A DNA stretch of 64,000 nucleotides from CAYLLN01 sp033762315 (GTDB taxonomy: Bacteria; Planctomycetota; Planctomycetia; Pirellulales; Pirellulaceae). This document shows, one piece after another, positions 1 through 8,549 of this stretch. Location: the NCBI GenBank assembly GCA_033762315.1, contig JANRLS010000264.1, positions 1-64,000 on the forward strand, read 5' to 3'. The notes below the pieces were generated by a model. That model did not search any database. It was not told where the DNA came from and saw only the letters and a program-made list of their open reading frames with translations. The position numbers were made by a program, and so were the translations under genes. Numbering within the stretch: position 1 is the first letter of the stretch; the number at the start of each line of letters is the position of its first letter.

Positions 1-79
1 GGATGGCATGGTCGAGGGCAATCTGGTGGTCTATCGCGACCTGCTCGGCTCGCTGGCGGCAACGCGCCGGGCATCCTAG
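1..79 (+). CDS. 3' end of an unidentified gene
   Basis: The window opens inside a frame read from base 2 that ends at TAG 77-79, so only the last 25 residues are visible (ending SLAATRRAS). No family can be recognised from so little. It converges on the sugar-transferase gene that ends 42 bases downstream. It could be chance, but the frame is open from the window edge and its composition is protein-like. Confidence 0.4.
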   Translation, partial: DGMVEGNLVVYRDLLGSLAATRRAS

Positions 80-121
80 CTGGGCAAAAGGGGCGGTCGC
101 TTGTCGGATAGCGAAACGCGG

Positions 122-1651
122 CTAATACGCTCCCTCCCGAAGCAGCACGACCTTGACCGTGCAGCCGAGGATGTAAAGATCGAGCCAGGGGGACCAATTG
201 CGGACGTAGTATGCGTCGAAATCGACCCGCTCGTCGTAGGTCGTGTTGTTGCGGCCATTGATTTGCCACAGCCCAGTGATGCCCGGCAGCACGCGGGCAT
301 ATTCGGCGTAGCAATCGGCATATTTATCGATCTCGGCCTCGACGATCGGGCGCGGCCCAACGAGGCTCATTTCGCCGCAGAGCACGTTCCACACTTGGGG
401 CAGTTCATCGAGGCTGGTCTTGCGCAGCCAGTAGCCGATCCACGTGACGCGGGGATCGCGCTTCAGCTTGTGCGTGGCTTGCCACTCGGCCATCAGGTCG
501 GGATTTTCCGCCAGATGCTGCGCGAGCACCTCATCGGCGTTGGCGAGCATCGAGCGGAATTTCCAGGCTCGGAAACGACGGCCATGCAAGCCAATCCGCT
601 CCTGCGAATAGAACACCGGACCAGGCGAGCTGAGCCGGACCAGCACCGAAAGCAACGCAAACACCGGCAGGGCGGCCAATCCGAGCGCGAGCGTGATCGC
701 CAGATCGAACGACCTTTTCGCGGTCCGCGCCCAGCACGTCGCCAGCCGATTCGTGACCGACAAACCGGCCACGCCGGCGACTTCAGCCGCTTGGGTCCAG
801 AGCGTGGGGAACTGTCCCCATGGCGGCAGGACGATCCAGTGAGCGATGCCGGTGTCGGGCCGCAGCATGAGCGCCGCCAATTCTTCGGCATCGAACGATG
901 TTGTCGAGACGACCGCCGTGCCGACGCGGTACCGCGCGGCGATTTCGGGTAGGGCATCGGGCCCACCCAGATAATGCTCGGGATCGATCGCGGCGGCGGC
1001 AGGATCGCCATCGGCGACGAACCCTACGGGGCGCAAACCGCCGTGCGGGCGGCGGAGCAGGTGTTGCATCGCTTTCGCCGAGGCGCCGCCACTGCCAACG
1101 AGAATGACCCGCACCCCCCACCATCGCGAGCGGCCGAACAGCATTCGGCAGGCGGCTCGTTGCACGGGAACAAACAGTGCCGCGAGGACCGTGGTCGCGC
1201 CGATCGCGGCTAAATCGACGGTCGATATCGGACCGTTGAGCAGTTGCGCGGCAATCACCACCAGTCCGGCACAAAGCGCGCAGCCAAAAATCCGCCGCAA
1301 CTCAGCGGCGGGCTGCAACGGAAATGGAGCATACGCCCCTTGGAAAGCGCTTAGCGCAAGATAAACCCCCGCCAGCAGTAACAACACACCGGCTTGTTCG
1401 CTGTTGCAGGCCAGCCAGTTGGCATCGAAAGCCAGGTTTTGCCCGAATTGCACACTCGCCGTCGCGGTGGCCAAAGCCAACACATCAGCCATGACCAGGG
1501 TGGCCATTGTCGGCCATCCCGAAGTCGTGCCGCTGATTGGTCGCTCAGCGATCTGGGGCGCGGGGTGCGCCTGAATCGGGGCAGGCTGCGGGCGGGGCTC
1601 GACGCGTAGTGCGCGCTGAACAACCGCAGTGGTGGTGGAATTCGTCATCAT
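122..1651 (-). CDS. wbaP: WbaP-type undecaprenyl-phosphate sugar-1-phosphate transferase
   Basis: Polytopic membrane protein of about 509 residues that should start polysaccharide repeat-unit synthesis by moving a hexose-1-phosphate from a UDP-sugar to undecaprenyl phosphate. About four hydrophobic segments lie in the N-terminal 130 residues, followed by a soluble nucleotide-binding-like region and a further membrane helix (FDLAITLALGLAALPVFALL). The C-terminal 200 residues are the bacterial sugar transferase domain, with KFRSM, the SLDELPQVWNVL stretch, SLVGPRP and PGITGLWQINGR. Two adjacent ATGs (1651 and 1648) are plausible starts; the frame stays open upstream to 1735, but that extension is basic and low-complexity. 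It is the last gene of the minus-strand polysaccharide operon, 439 bases after the epimerase gene. The sugar transferred (galactose, glucose or another) cannot be read from sequence. Confidence 0.88.
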   Translation of the reverse strand: MMTNSTTTAVVQRALRVEPRPQPAPIQAHPAPQIAERPISGTTSGWPTMATLVMADVLALATATASVQFGQNLAFDANWLACNSEQAGVLLLLAGVYLALSAFQGAYAPFPLQPAAELRRIFGCALCAGLVVIAAQLLNGPISTVDLAAIGATTVLAALFVPVQRAACRMLFGRSRWWGVRVILVGSGGASAKAMQHLLRRPHGGLRPVGFVADGDPAAAAIDPEHYLGGPDALPEIAARYRVGTAVVSTTSFDAEELAALMLRPDTGIAHWIVLPPWGQFPTLWTQAAEVAGVAGLSVTNRLATCWARTAKRSFDLAITLALGLAALPVFALLSVLVRLSSPGPVFYSQERIGLHGRRFRAWKFRSMLANADEVLAQHLAENPDLMAEWQATHKLKRDPRVTWIGYWLRKTSLDELPQVWNVLCGEMSLVGPRPIVEAEIDKYADCYAEYARVLPGITGLWQINGRNNTTYDERVDFDAYYVRNWSPWLDLYILGCTVKVVLLREGAY

Positions 1652-2090
1652 GCTCAGGTCCGGTGGGGCGGGGCGATAGTGGCGGGACTGGGAGGCAGGA
1701 TTCGCGGTGTGCCGCAGACCGGCTCGGCGGACCAACCGAGGCCGACGCTACGCATTCTATCAAAATGGGAGGTTTGGCGTGATTTTGTCGCCCGCGTCCC
1801 CCTCATTTTGTTTTCAAAATGGGGAGATTGCAAGAAATAGAGGGAATTTAATCTTTCGACAGGATCGTTAAAACTTCTACAATTGATCCAAAGTGAAAGG
1901 CAAACGCTGTTCCACTTGTGCGAAAAAATGTCGCCGTTCGCCCCAGGCGATTGACGCCGGGCCGCTGAATTGCTGTAAGCCATTAATGCCAAACGGTTTA
2001 TGACACTTTTATCAGACCAGAATCGGCGACTAATCCGGTGTATTAGCGGCCCAAATTGACAGTTTTTGACCGCCCAGGATGAATTTCCAG
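1652..2090. other. Intergenic region within the polysaccharide cluster, with a hairpin at 1801-1824
   Basis: No gene is visible in these 439 bases, which are clearly more AT-rich than the flanks. A hairpin with stem CATTTTG/CAAAATG and a TTTT loop sits at 1804-1821; wobble pairing extends it to 10 bp. A related TCAAAATGGG occurs again at about 1758. The region could terminate or attenuate transcription between epimerase and sugar transferase, or hold a separate promoter for the latter. I see no convincing -35/-10 pair for the minus strand. Confidence 0.4.
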
Positions 2091-3212
2091 TCATAGCCGC
2101 TCCTCCATCCAGGCGACGATTCGTGTGGCGGCACGACCGTCTCCGAAGGGGCTATGGCCGGGCTGCATGGCGGCATATGCCCGTGGGTCGGTCAACAATC
2201 GGGTCGCCGCCGCATCGATCTTTTCGGGCGAGCACCCCACCAGCTCAACCGCCCCGATCTCGACCCCCTCCGGGCGCTCGGTCGATTCCCGCAAAGCGAG
2301 TACGGGTCGCCGCAATGAGGGTGCCTCCTCTTGCACGCCACCAGAATCGCTGATGATGAACTTCGACCGGTCCATCAACCACACGAATTCCGGATAGGGG
2401 AGCGGCCCCAGCAGACGAATGTTCTCGAAGCCCGCCAGAAGTCGCCGGGCTGCCTCTTGCACCTGCGGATTGAGATGCACGGGAAACACGAAGACGACCG
2501 CCGGAAATCGCCGGGCCAGATTGGCGACCGCCTGAAAAACTTGGTCGAGCCCCGCCCCGTGGTTCTCGCGGCGATGGGCCGTAATCAGCACCAGTTCGCG
2601 TTCCGCGAGATAACCGTGCCGCTCGCTCCAGGCACTGTTTTGCCGTTCGCGCTCGACCGTTGCGAGCAGCGCGTCGATCACGGTATTGCCGGTGACTTTG
2701 ATCTGCTCGGCGGCGATTCCCTCGCGACGCAAATTCTCAGCCGATTGGCTGGTCGGAGCGCAGTGCAGGGTTGTGGTGATCGTCGCGACTTTTCGGTTGA
2801 ACTCTTCGGGAAAGGGAGCCGCGAGATTTCCCGTGCGCAGCCCTGCCTCGACATGCACGAATGGAATTTGCCGATAAAACGCGGCCATCGACGCGGCCAG
2901 CACGCTCGTCGTGTCTCCCTGGGCGACGACGCAACCGGGGCGCGACGCTTGCAGCACCTCATCCAAGGCGACGAGCGACCGCGCCGTAAGCTGCGCGAGC
3001 GATTGCCCCGGCGCAAGCAATTTCAGGTCGAAATCGGGCTGAATCTCGAAATAGTCGGTCACTTGCCGGAGCATTTCGTCGTGCTGGCCGGTGAAGCAAA
3101 CGACCGGATCGATGGTCGTTCGCTCTCGGCAGGCGGCGACAACCGGAGCCATCTTGATCGCTTCCGGGCGCGTGCCGAGCACCAGCAGTGGTTTGAGCCT
3201 GGCCATGCGCAT
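2091..3212 (-). CDS. UDP-N-acetylglucosamine 2-epimerase family protein (WecB/WbpI-like)
   Basis: About 373 residues, normal for non-hydrolysing UDP-HexNAc 2-epimerases. The start MRMARLKPLLVLGTRPEAIK gives the family N-terminus with GTRPEAIKMAPV. Later signatures include HVEAGLRTGN, the FPEEFNRK segment, ITAHRREN and SDSGGVQEEAP. The ATG at 3212-3210 overlaps the stop of the deacetylase gene (TGATG), so translation is probably coupled; a longer frame upstream of this start belongs to the neighbour and was discarded. The enzyme inverts C2 of a UDP-GlcNAc-type sugar. Beside a dehydrogenase, an aminotransferase and an N-acetyltransferase, a WbpI role (making UDP-ManNAc3NAcA) is as likely as the WecB role (making UDP-ManNAc). 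Confidence 0.92.
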   Translation of the reverse strand: MRMARLKPLLVLGTRPEAIKMAPVVAACRERTTIDPVVCFTGQHDEMLRQVTDYFEIQPDFDLKLLAPGQSLAQLTARSLVALDEVLQASRPGCVVAQGDTTSVLAASMAAFYRQIPFVHVEAGLRTGNLAAPFPEEFNRKVATITTTLHCAPTSQSAENLRREGIAAEQIKVTGNTVIDALLATVERERQNSAWSERHGYLAERELVLITAHRRENHGAGLDQVFQAVANLARRFPAVVFVFPVHLNPQVQEAARRLLAGFENIRLLGPLPYPEFVWLMDRSKFIISDSGGVQEEAPSLRRPVLALRESTERPEGVEIGAVELVGCSPEKIDAAATRLLTDPRAYAAMQPGHSPFGDGRAATRIVAWMEERL

Positions 3213-4240
3213 CAGCCCCCCGCCGCGGCCGATTGCTCGGTGGCGGTTGCGCGTGGAATTTCGACCTGTTTCGCGCTGTCTGGCGGCAGCGGCCTGATTG
3301 CCAGCCGTCCGCGATTGCTCAAGGCCTGGGCGTGGGCCGACATCGGCACCACGTCGAATTGCCGGGCAAGCTCGGCGAGAACGCTCGCGGCAAACTCGGT
3401 CTTTTCGCTCCCCTTCATCCGCATCGCGGGAAAAAACGCCAGGTCCGGCTCGTCGTCTCCACCGAGAAAATCGAGCGGATGCAACAGCAGTGACGGTCCG
3501 ATTCCAGTCGCCCGGCACAGGCCCAGCGCGAGCCGCCAATAGGCCCAAGCCGCGGCCCGCGAAAACTGCCGCAAATAGAGCAAATAGCTGACGTGAATCG
3601 GCACCCGCGCGAATGGGAGCGTGGTGACGGGAATTTCGAGCAGTTTTTGACCCTCGACTTGCCACTGGTACGGCCGCAGCGGGCGAAATCCCTCGGTCCA
3701 CTCGCCGAAGAGTCTTTTCCGCTCTACTTGCTGCTCGCGGCTAAGGCGGGCGGTGAAAAAGTAGTATGCCCGGGCGAGCGGGCCGAGGAACGTGGGAAAC
3801 GTCGATGCATCGAACTGGTAGCCGCGACGGACAAGCACTCGGAGCACGTCGGCCGAGAGGCTATATCCGGGTCCGCGAAAACAAGTGGGGCGAACGCCCG
3901 TCGCGGCGGCGATGGCGTCTTCGGCGGTGGCCAGCTCGAGCTCAATTTCGGCCAGCGAATAGCGATGCAGCCACGGCTCGTGATGAAACGAATGATTGCC
4001 GATTTCGTGCCCGGCGACGGGAATCGCGCGTAGCGCGGCGTGGTTCTTGTCGAGCGCCGCGTCTTGGCCCACGACGAAAACAGTGATTCGCAGCCCCAGC
4101 TTCTCGAGCACGCCGAGAAAGCGCGGCACGACCACCTCCAGGTAGCTGGGAAAACTCTCCCAGCCCGGATCGCCGTGGGTCTTCAGATAAGACCACTTGT
4201 TATCCAGATCGAGCGACAAGCTCGCGAGTGGCCGGGGCAT
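3212..4240 (-). CDS. Polysaccharide deacetylase (NodB homology, CE4)
   Basis: 342 residues with a NodB-type deacetylase fold. Visible motifs are the N-terminal SLSLDLDNKW (catalytic and metal Asp), GHEIGNHSFHHE (metal-binding His pair), FRGPGYS and a C-terminal LLLHPLDFLG. There is no signal peptide, so it probably acts in the cytoplasm on a lipid-linked or nucleotide intermediate rather than on wall polymer. The start overlaps the end of the upstream FAD-oxidoreductase gene by 41 bases and the stop overlaps the epimerase start. The acetyl group removed from the polysaccharide precursor is unknown. Confidence 0.88.
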   Translation of the reverse strand: MPRPLASLSLDLDNKWSYLKTHGDPGWESFPSYLEVVVPRFLGVLEKLGLRITVFVVGQDAALDKNHAALRAIPVAGHEIGNHSFHHEPWLHRYSLAEIELELATAEDAIAAATGVRPTCFRGPGYSLSADVLRVLVRRGYQFDASTFPTFLGPLARAYYFFTARLSREQQVERKRLFGEWTEGFRPLRPYQWQVEGQKLLEIPVTTLPFARVPIHVSYLLYLRQFSRAAAWAYWRLALGLCRATGIGPSLLLHPLDFLGGDDEPDLAFFPAMRMKGSEKTEFAASVLAELARQFDVVPMSAHAQALSNRGRLAIRPLPPDSAKQVEIPRATATEQSAAAGG

Positions 4241-5594
4241 GGGTTCGCGCGGGAAGGGGAAGTTGTGGAAGCGATTGGCAGAGGGTCTCGAGCGATCCCT
4301 CCGCCAGCCGCACTGTTTCGTTCACATTCAGTGTGCCATTGACGATTTGCGCCGAGTTGACCAGGAAGAGGCCCGGCAGCGAGGTTTCAACCGGCGGCAC
4401 GCGGTGGCTGTAGCCGAGCGTCGAGAGGGCGAACACATGACGCACCCGCGAGACGCGAAATGCCAGCACGTCGCTTGCCGAAAAATCGGGATACATCCGG
4501 GTCAAGGCGGCGATGCTTGTCGCGCGCAGCTCGTCGTCGGACTGCGAAAACGTCGGATCGCCGGCCGCGACATACTTCGGCAGATAGACCAGATGCCGGC
4601 CTCCGAACTGGGTCGGATCGACCAGGGCCGTCATTTCGATAACGCCGGTAAAGGGGAATTCGTCGGTGATATTCGTCACGTAGTAGCCCGCCAGAGGCCG
4701 CGCGAGCAGCAGCGATGCGCAGACGATGCCGAGATACTCCACCTGCTCGAGGCGCGAAAGCTCTGCCGCCGAAAGGGAGGGGCAAATTTTGGCGGCGACC
4801 GGTGCCGGCACGGTGACGACCACCCGGTCGCAAGCGAGCCGCTCGCCGCCGGCGGCGATTTCCAAGGTGCCGGCCGCGGTCGGCTCGATGGCATCCACCC
4901 GCCAGCCGGTGCGAATTTCGACGCCAAGCGAGAGCAGCTTTTCGCGAAAGGTCGCGAGCAACCGCGCGTAGCCCCCAGGCAGATAGCCAAACATTTCTTT
5001 CTTGAGGCCCGTGCGGCGCGCGGCATAGAGCCGCTGGATCGTGGCCCAAATGAACGCCGCGCTGGTGCGTTCCCAGGCGGCTCCCAGTTTCGCCTTGAGC
5101 AGCGGCAGCCAGATGCGCTCGAACGTGCGTTGGCCGGAGTGCTTTCGTAGCCACTGGCCGACGGGGATTTGCTCCAGCCGCTCCCAGTCGCGAATCCGCG
5201 AGGCGTGCCAGATGGTCCAGCCGAGGCGGAGCTTATCGATCAGCCCCAGCGGCGGAAAGCGCAGAAACTCCCAGCTGCTGGAGAGCGAATGCAGCCGGCC
5301 AGCGACATAGAAACCGGTACGCGTTGGCACCCATTGCATGTCGTCGTCGAGGCTCAGTTCGCGGAGGAGGCCCCGGAGGTGGCTATCGGAGAGCAGCGTA
5401 ACGTGATAATGCCGGTCCCAGGTGATGTCCCCCAGTTGCCAGGCATCGGCGAGGCCGCCGAGCTGAGCGGCCCCTTCGAGCAGCGTCACCCGGTGGCCGC
5501 GCTGGGCCAGGCGCAGGGCGAGCGAAAGGCCCAAGAGCCCTCCGCCGACGATGCCGAAATGAGGTTTCCCGCTCATGACAAATTCCATTCTCAT
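4200..5594 (-). CDS. FAD-dependent oxidoreductase, protoporphyrinogen-oxidase-like amine oxidase family
   Basis: 464 residues. The dinucleotide-binding loop HFGIVGGGLLGLSLALRLAQRGHRV is followed by LEGAAQLGGLADAW, which marks the NAD(P)/FAD amine-oxidase superfamily, and the C-terminus has the FAD-contacting pattern GLFLVNSAQIVNGTLNVNETVRLAEG. ATGs at 5594, 5588 and 5576 are all possible; a GGAG lies 8 bases before the 5588 ATG and 2 before the first, favouring 5588. Members of this family occur in many sugar clusters as UDP-galactopyranose-mutase-like or desaturase-like enzymes. Here the substrate is unknown, but its place inside the operon argues for sugar or lipid-carrier modification. Confidence 0.8.
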   Translation of the reverse strand: MRMEFVMSGKPHFGIVGGGLLGLSLALRLAQRGHRVTLLEGAAQLGGLADAWQLGDITWDRHYHVTLLSDSHLRGLLRELSLDDDMQWVPTRTGFYVAGRLHSLSSSWEFLRFPPLGLIDKLRLGWTIWHASRIRDWERLEQIPVGQWLRKHSGQRTFERIWLPLLKAKLGAAWERTSAAFIWATIQRLYAARRTGLKKEMFGYLPGGYARLLATFREKLLSLGVEIRTGWRVDAIEPTAAGTLEIAAGGERLACDRVVVTVPAPVAAKICPSLSAAELSRLEQVEYLGIVCASLLLARPLAGYYVTNITDEFPFTGVIEMTALVDPTQFGGRHLVYLPKYVAAGDPTFSQSDDELRATSIAALTRMYPDFSASDVLAFRVSRVRHVFALSTLGYSHRVPPVETSLPGLFLVNSAQIVNGTLNVNETVRLAEGSLETLCQSLPQLPLPARTHAPATRELVARSG

Positions 5595-5651
5595 TACTCC
5601 GATGCGGTTCGCCGCCGGAATTCGCGTTCCTTCGCCATTTTTTGGGGAGGC

Positions 5652-6305
5652 TTACCCGTCCCTGGCCGCCACAGGTGCTATCACCGGCGGCGCGATTTCC
5701 GTCACCCGCTGGCCCTCGATTTGATACTTGAGGTTGCACGCCGGGCAGGCCACGGCGATTGCCGAAGGTTCGGCGATTTCCGCCCACCTGGCCAGTGGCT
5801 CGCCGCACCGGCAGACGCAGCCAATGCTGCGGGCCGGGTTGCCGACGACCAGATGAAAATCGGCGACGCTTTTGGTCACCACCGAACCCATGCCGATCAT
5901 CGCGAAGCGGCCGATCTCCAGGTCGCAGCCGATGATCGCTCCCGCTCCGATCGTCGCGCCGGCCCGCACGAGGGTCGGCAGCGTGTGCTCGTCCGGAGCG
6001 GACGAGCGCGGGCGCGACAAATCGCTCGTCGTGGCCCGTGGAAAGCGATCGTTTGTGAAAATCACTCCCGCGCTAATCATCACGCCGTCTTCAATCGTCA
6101 CGGCGGTGCAGATATAGACATTGGAATTGATCTTCACCCGGTTGCCGATGACCACGCCATAGGCGATCGTCGTTTTGCCGCCGACCAGGCACTCTTCGCC
6201 CAGGCGCGTGTCGCGGCGGATGTGGACGTGATCCCAGACGCTCGTCCCCTCGCCGAGGATCACCCCTGCTTCAATCATTGCCGTCGGATGAATGCGCGCC
6301 GGCAT
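5652..6305 (-). CDS. Left-handed beta-helix (hexapeptide) N-acetyltransferase, WbpD-like, with C-terminal Cys motif
   Basis: 217 residues beginning MPARIHPTAMIEAGVILGEG. The body is a run of hexapeptide repeats (VILGEGTSVWDHVHIR, IGNRVKINSNVYI, IGAGAIIGCDLEIG), the fold of LpxA/WbpD-type acyltransferases, with the family segment MISAGVIFTNDRFPRA. WbpD-type enzymes N-acetylate the 3-amino group of UDP-GlcNAc(3N)A. The last 50 residues add CRCG and CPAC motifs that could hold zinc, seen in some bacterial relatives. The start lies one base after the stop of the Gfo/Idh gene. A much longer upstream frame is a shadow of that gene. Confidence 0.88.
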   Translation of the reverse strand: MPARIHPTAMIEAGVILGEGTSVWDHVHIRRDTRLGEECLVGGKTTIAYGVVIGNRVKINSNVYICTAVTIEDGVMISAGVIFTNDRFPRATTSDLSRPRSSAPDEHTLPTLVRAGATIGAGAIIGCDLEIGRFAMIGMGSVVTKSVADFHLVVGNPARSIGCVCRCGEPLARWAEIAEPSAIAVACPACNLKYQIEGQRVTEIAPPVIAPVAARDG

Positions 6306-6306
6306 C

Positions 6307-7314
6307 TTACGCCACCAGCCGCGATAGATCGCTGGCGACGGGTGCCCAGTTGGCTCGCCAGATTGCATCATAGGCGGCATCGATGACCTCGACCGAGGCG
6401 AGAGCGTCTTGTAGCGTGATGCGTGAGGGTTCCTCCCCGCGAATCGCCCGGACGAAGTTATCGAGCTGGCTGCCAAATGCCTGCAGCTTGTCGTACCCCT
6501 TGCCGAACACGGTCCAATCGGCATCGGCGCCGCGGCGGAATTTCGATTCCTTCCAGCCGACATGCAGCGTCCCGGCCGAGCCGTAGATGCTGAGGTAGTA
6601 CGGCAGTTCCTTATTGATGCTCCAAGAGAGGTCGATCGTTCCCATGACTCCCGCGGCACTGCGGACGAACACGCGGACGGTGTCTTCAACCTGAATGTCT
6701 TGCACGCGTTTCCCCTCGACGACCTGCAGTTCAGCGATCGGGCCGAGAAAATAGCGCATGATATCGACCGAGTGCGTGCCGTTGTCGATGAGCACGCCCC
6801 CACCGCTGATCGTCGGATCGCTATTCCAGCGATGGGTCATATCGACGCGCGAGGTGAAGGCGTTTTCGAAAAGGACGATGTCGCCGATCACCCCGCTGGC
6901 GACGATCGAGCGGGCCTCGATCACGTCGGTGACGTAGCGAAATTTCGAGGCCATCGTCAGCATGGCTTGGGAGCGCTCCGCCGCCGCGACCATCAAACGC
7001 GCTTCGTCGAGGCCAATCGCCAGGGGCTTTTCACACAAAACGTGAATGTGCCGGTCAAGCAGCGAGCAGCAGATTTCGGGATGCGTTATCGGCGGCGTGC
7101 AGACGATGACCCCTTCGCAGCCGGTGGCGGCGACGAGCTCGTCGTAGTGAGCAAAGGCGGGGCAGTGCATCCGGTCGGCCAGGGCGCTGGCGGCAGCGGG
7201 GCGCGTATCGGCGATGCCGACCAGTTCGGCGGTCGCGGACTTGGCGAAGGCCTGGCTATAGGTTTGGGCGATCGCGCCGGCACCGATCAATCCGAGGCGA
7301 AGTTTCTGGCTCAT
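6307..7314 (-). CDS. Gfo/Idh/MocA-family NAD(P)-dependent sugar dehydrogenase (WbpB-like)
   Basis: 335 residues starting MSQKLRLGLIGAGAIAQTY, the Rossmann fingerprint of the Gfo/Idh/MocA family. Further marks are VIVCTPPITHPEI, the catalytic-lysine motif CEKPLA and the C-terminal sheet domain beginning ASKFRYV, with GGGVLIDNGTHSVDI in the substrate pocket. The ATG at 7314-7312 overlaps the aminotransferase stop in an ATGA arrangement, so the two are probably translated together. With the aminotransferase and acetyltransferase beside it, oxidation of C3 of a UDP-GlcNAc-uronate (WbpB chemistry) is the likeliest role; other nucleotide sugars are possible. Confidence 0.88.
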   Translation of the reverse strand: MSQKLRLGLIGAGAIAQTYSQAFAKSATAELVGIADTRPAAASALADRMHCPAFAHYDELVAATGCEGVIVCTPPITHPEICCSLLDRHIHVLCEKPLAIGLDEARLMVAAAERSQAMLTMASKFRYVTDVIEARSIVASGVIGDIVLFENAFTSRVDMTHRWNSDPTISGGGVLIDNGTHSVDIMRYFLGPIAELQVVEGKRVQDIQVEDTVRVFVRSAAGVMGTIDLSWSINKELPYYLSIYGSAGTLHVGWKESKFRRGADADWTVFGKGYDKLQAFGSQLDNFVRAIRGEEPSRITLQDALASVEVIDAAYDAIWRANWAPVASDLSRLVA

Positions 7315-8549
7315 GCGCGGCTCCCTTGCAATTGCTGGACGCTGATTCGCAGCGCCTCGGCGATGTAGCGAACGTGATGGCTTTCGTACCGCTCGTTCCA
7401 CGGCAGGACCAGAATGGCGTCCAGCCCAGCATAGGTGCCTGGATATTGCCCGCGGTCGTAATCGATGGCCTCGGGCCGGGCGAGCGTGAACGGAAAGCGG
7501 CTCTGGCCGAAGGTGCGCTGCTTCTGAAAGATTTCGCAGGCAAATGCCGGCTTTTGGATGTAACGCGGGGCGGAGAAGATGCCGAGCGGCTTGAGGGCGG
7601 CGGCCAGCTTGACTGCTCCACCGGGAATTTCCCTCCCATCAACCCGCAGGCAGTACTTCCAATAGGTATGCACGTCGCCCGGCGTGACGAGCGGCGTTTC
7701 GATGCCGGGCAGATCGCTGATCAGTGAAGTGAGCTCGTCGGCCATGGCGATGCGCTGGGCGACCGCCCCGTCGAGCTTATCGAGTTGCGCGACCGCCACG
7801 GCACCTTGCAATTCGGTCATTCGCGAATTGAGAGCGAGAAAATAGTGGTCGGGCTGCGGATCGCCATAGCCCCAGGCTTTGTTGATGAACAGGAACATCC
7901 GGCGCGCATGTTCGGCATGGTTCGTGATGACGAGCCCCCCTTCGCCGGTTGTAATGTGCTTTCCTTGCTGCAGACTGAAGCAGCCGATATCGCCGATGGT
8001 GCCGACGATTTGCCCCCGATGATGCGACAAAAACGACTGAGCGCAATCCTCAATGACGGCAATGCCGCGGGGCCGGCAGAGGGCGACGATTTCGCTCACC
8101 GCGCACGGATTGCCGAAGAGGTGGGTGACGACGACACCCTTGGTCCGCTCGCTCAATTTCCGCGCGACGGTGGCCGCAGTGACATTGCAGGTGGCGGGAT
8201 CGACATCGGCGAAGACCGGAATCGCTCCCTGATAGAGAATGGGAGTGAGGGCCCCCATGTCGGTAATCGGAGAGGTGATGATCTCGTCCCCCGGTTCCGG
8301 ATCAATGGCGGCGATGGCGCAGTGAATGGCACCGCTACCCGAGGAACAGGCATGGGCGTGCTTGACACCGTGCAGTTCGGCCCAGCGGGCTTCGAGTTGC
8401 TTGACGAAGGCTCCTTTGGTGCTGGTCAGCGTGCCACTGCGCAGCACTTCGGAAACGAGCTGAATTTCCTCGTCTCCGAGCGTGCGACCCGTAGCATCCT
8501 GGTCGCTGGGCAAGGGAAGCGGAGGTGCGATTGGCGGAGCGGCGATCAT
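7311..8549 (-). CDS. DegT/DnrJ/EryC1/StrS-family PLP sugar aminotransferase
   Basis: 412 residues. The core reads LGDEEIQLVSEVLRSGTLT, SSGSGAIHCAI, DEIITSPITDMG, VIEDCAQSF and SLQQGKHITTGEGG, where the Lys of QGKH is the expected PLP Schiff-base residue. The KH-TTGEGG form resembles aminotransferases that act on keto-cyclitols and 3-keto sugars. The start MIAAPPIAPP (8549) overlaps the GT2 stop as ATGA; the frame runs open to 9044 but that stretch lies inside the GT2 gene. It should transfer an amino group to the 3-keto sugar made by the neighbouring dehydrogenase. The assignment to a specific sugar rests on context. Confidence 0.9.
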   Translation of the reverse strand: MIAAPPIAPPLPLPSDQDATGRTLGDEEIQLVSEVLRSGTLTSTKGAFVKQLEARWAELHGVKHAHACSSGSGAIHCAIAAIDPEPGDEIITSPITDMGALTPILYQGAIPVFADVDPATCNVTAATVARKLSERTKGVVVTHLFGNPCAVSEIVALCRPRGIAVIEDCAQSFLSHHRGQIVGTIGDIGCFSLQQGKHITTGEGGLVITNHAEHARRMFLFINKAWGYGDPQPDHYFLALNSRMTELQGAVAVAQLDKLDGAVAQRIAMADELTSLISDLPGIETPLVTPGDVHTYWKYCLRVDGREIPGGAVKLAAALKPLGIFSAPRYIQKPAFACEIFQKQRTFGQSRFPFTLARPEAIDYDRGQYPGTYAGLDAILVLPWNERYESHHVRYIAEALRISVQQLQGSRA

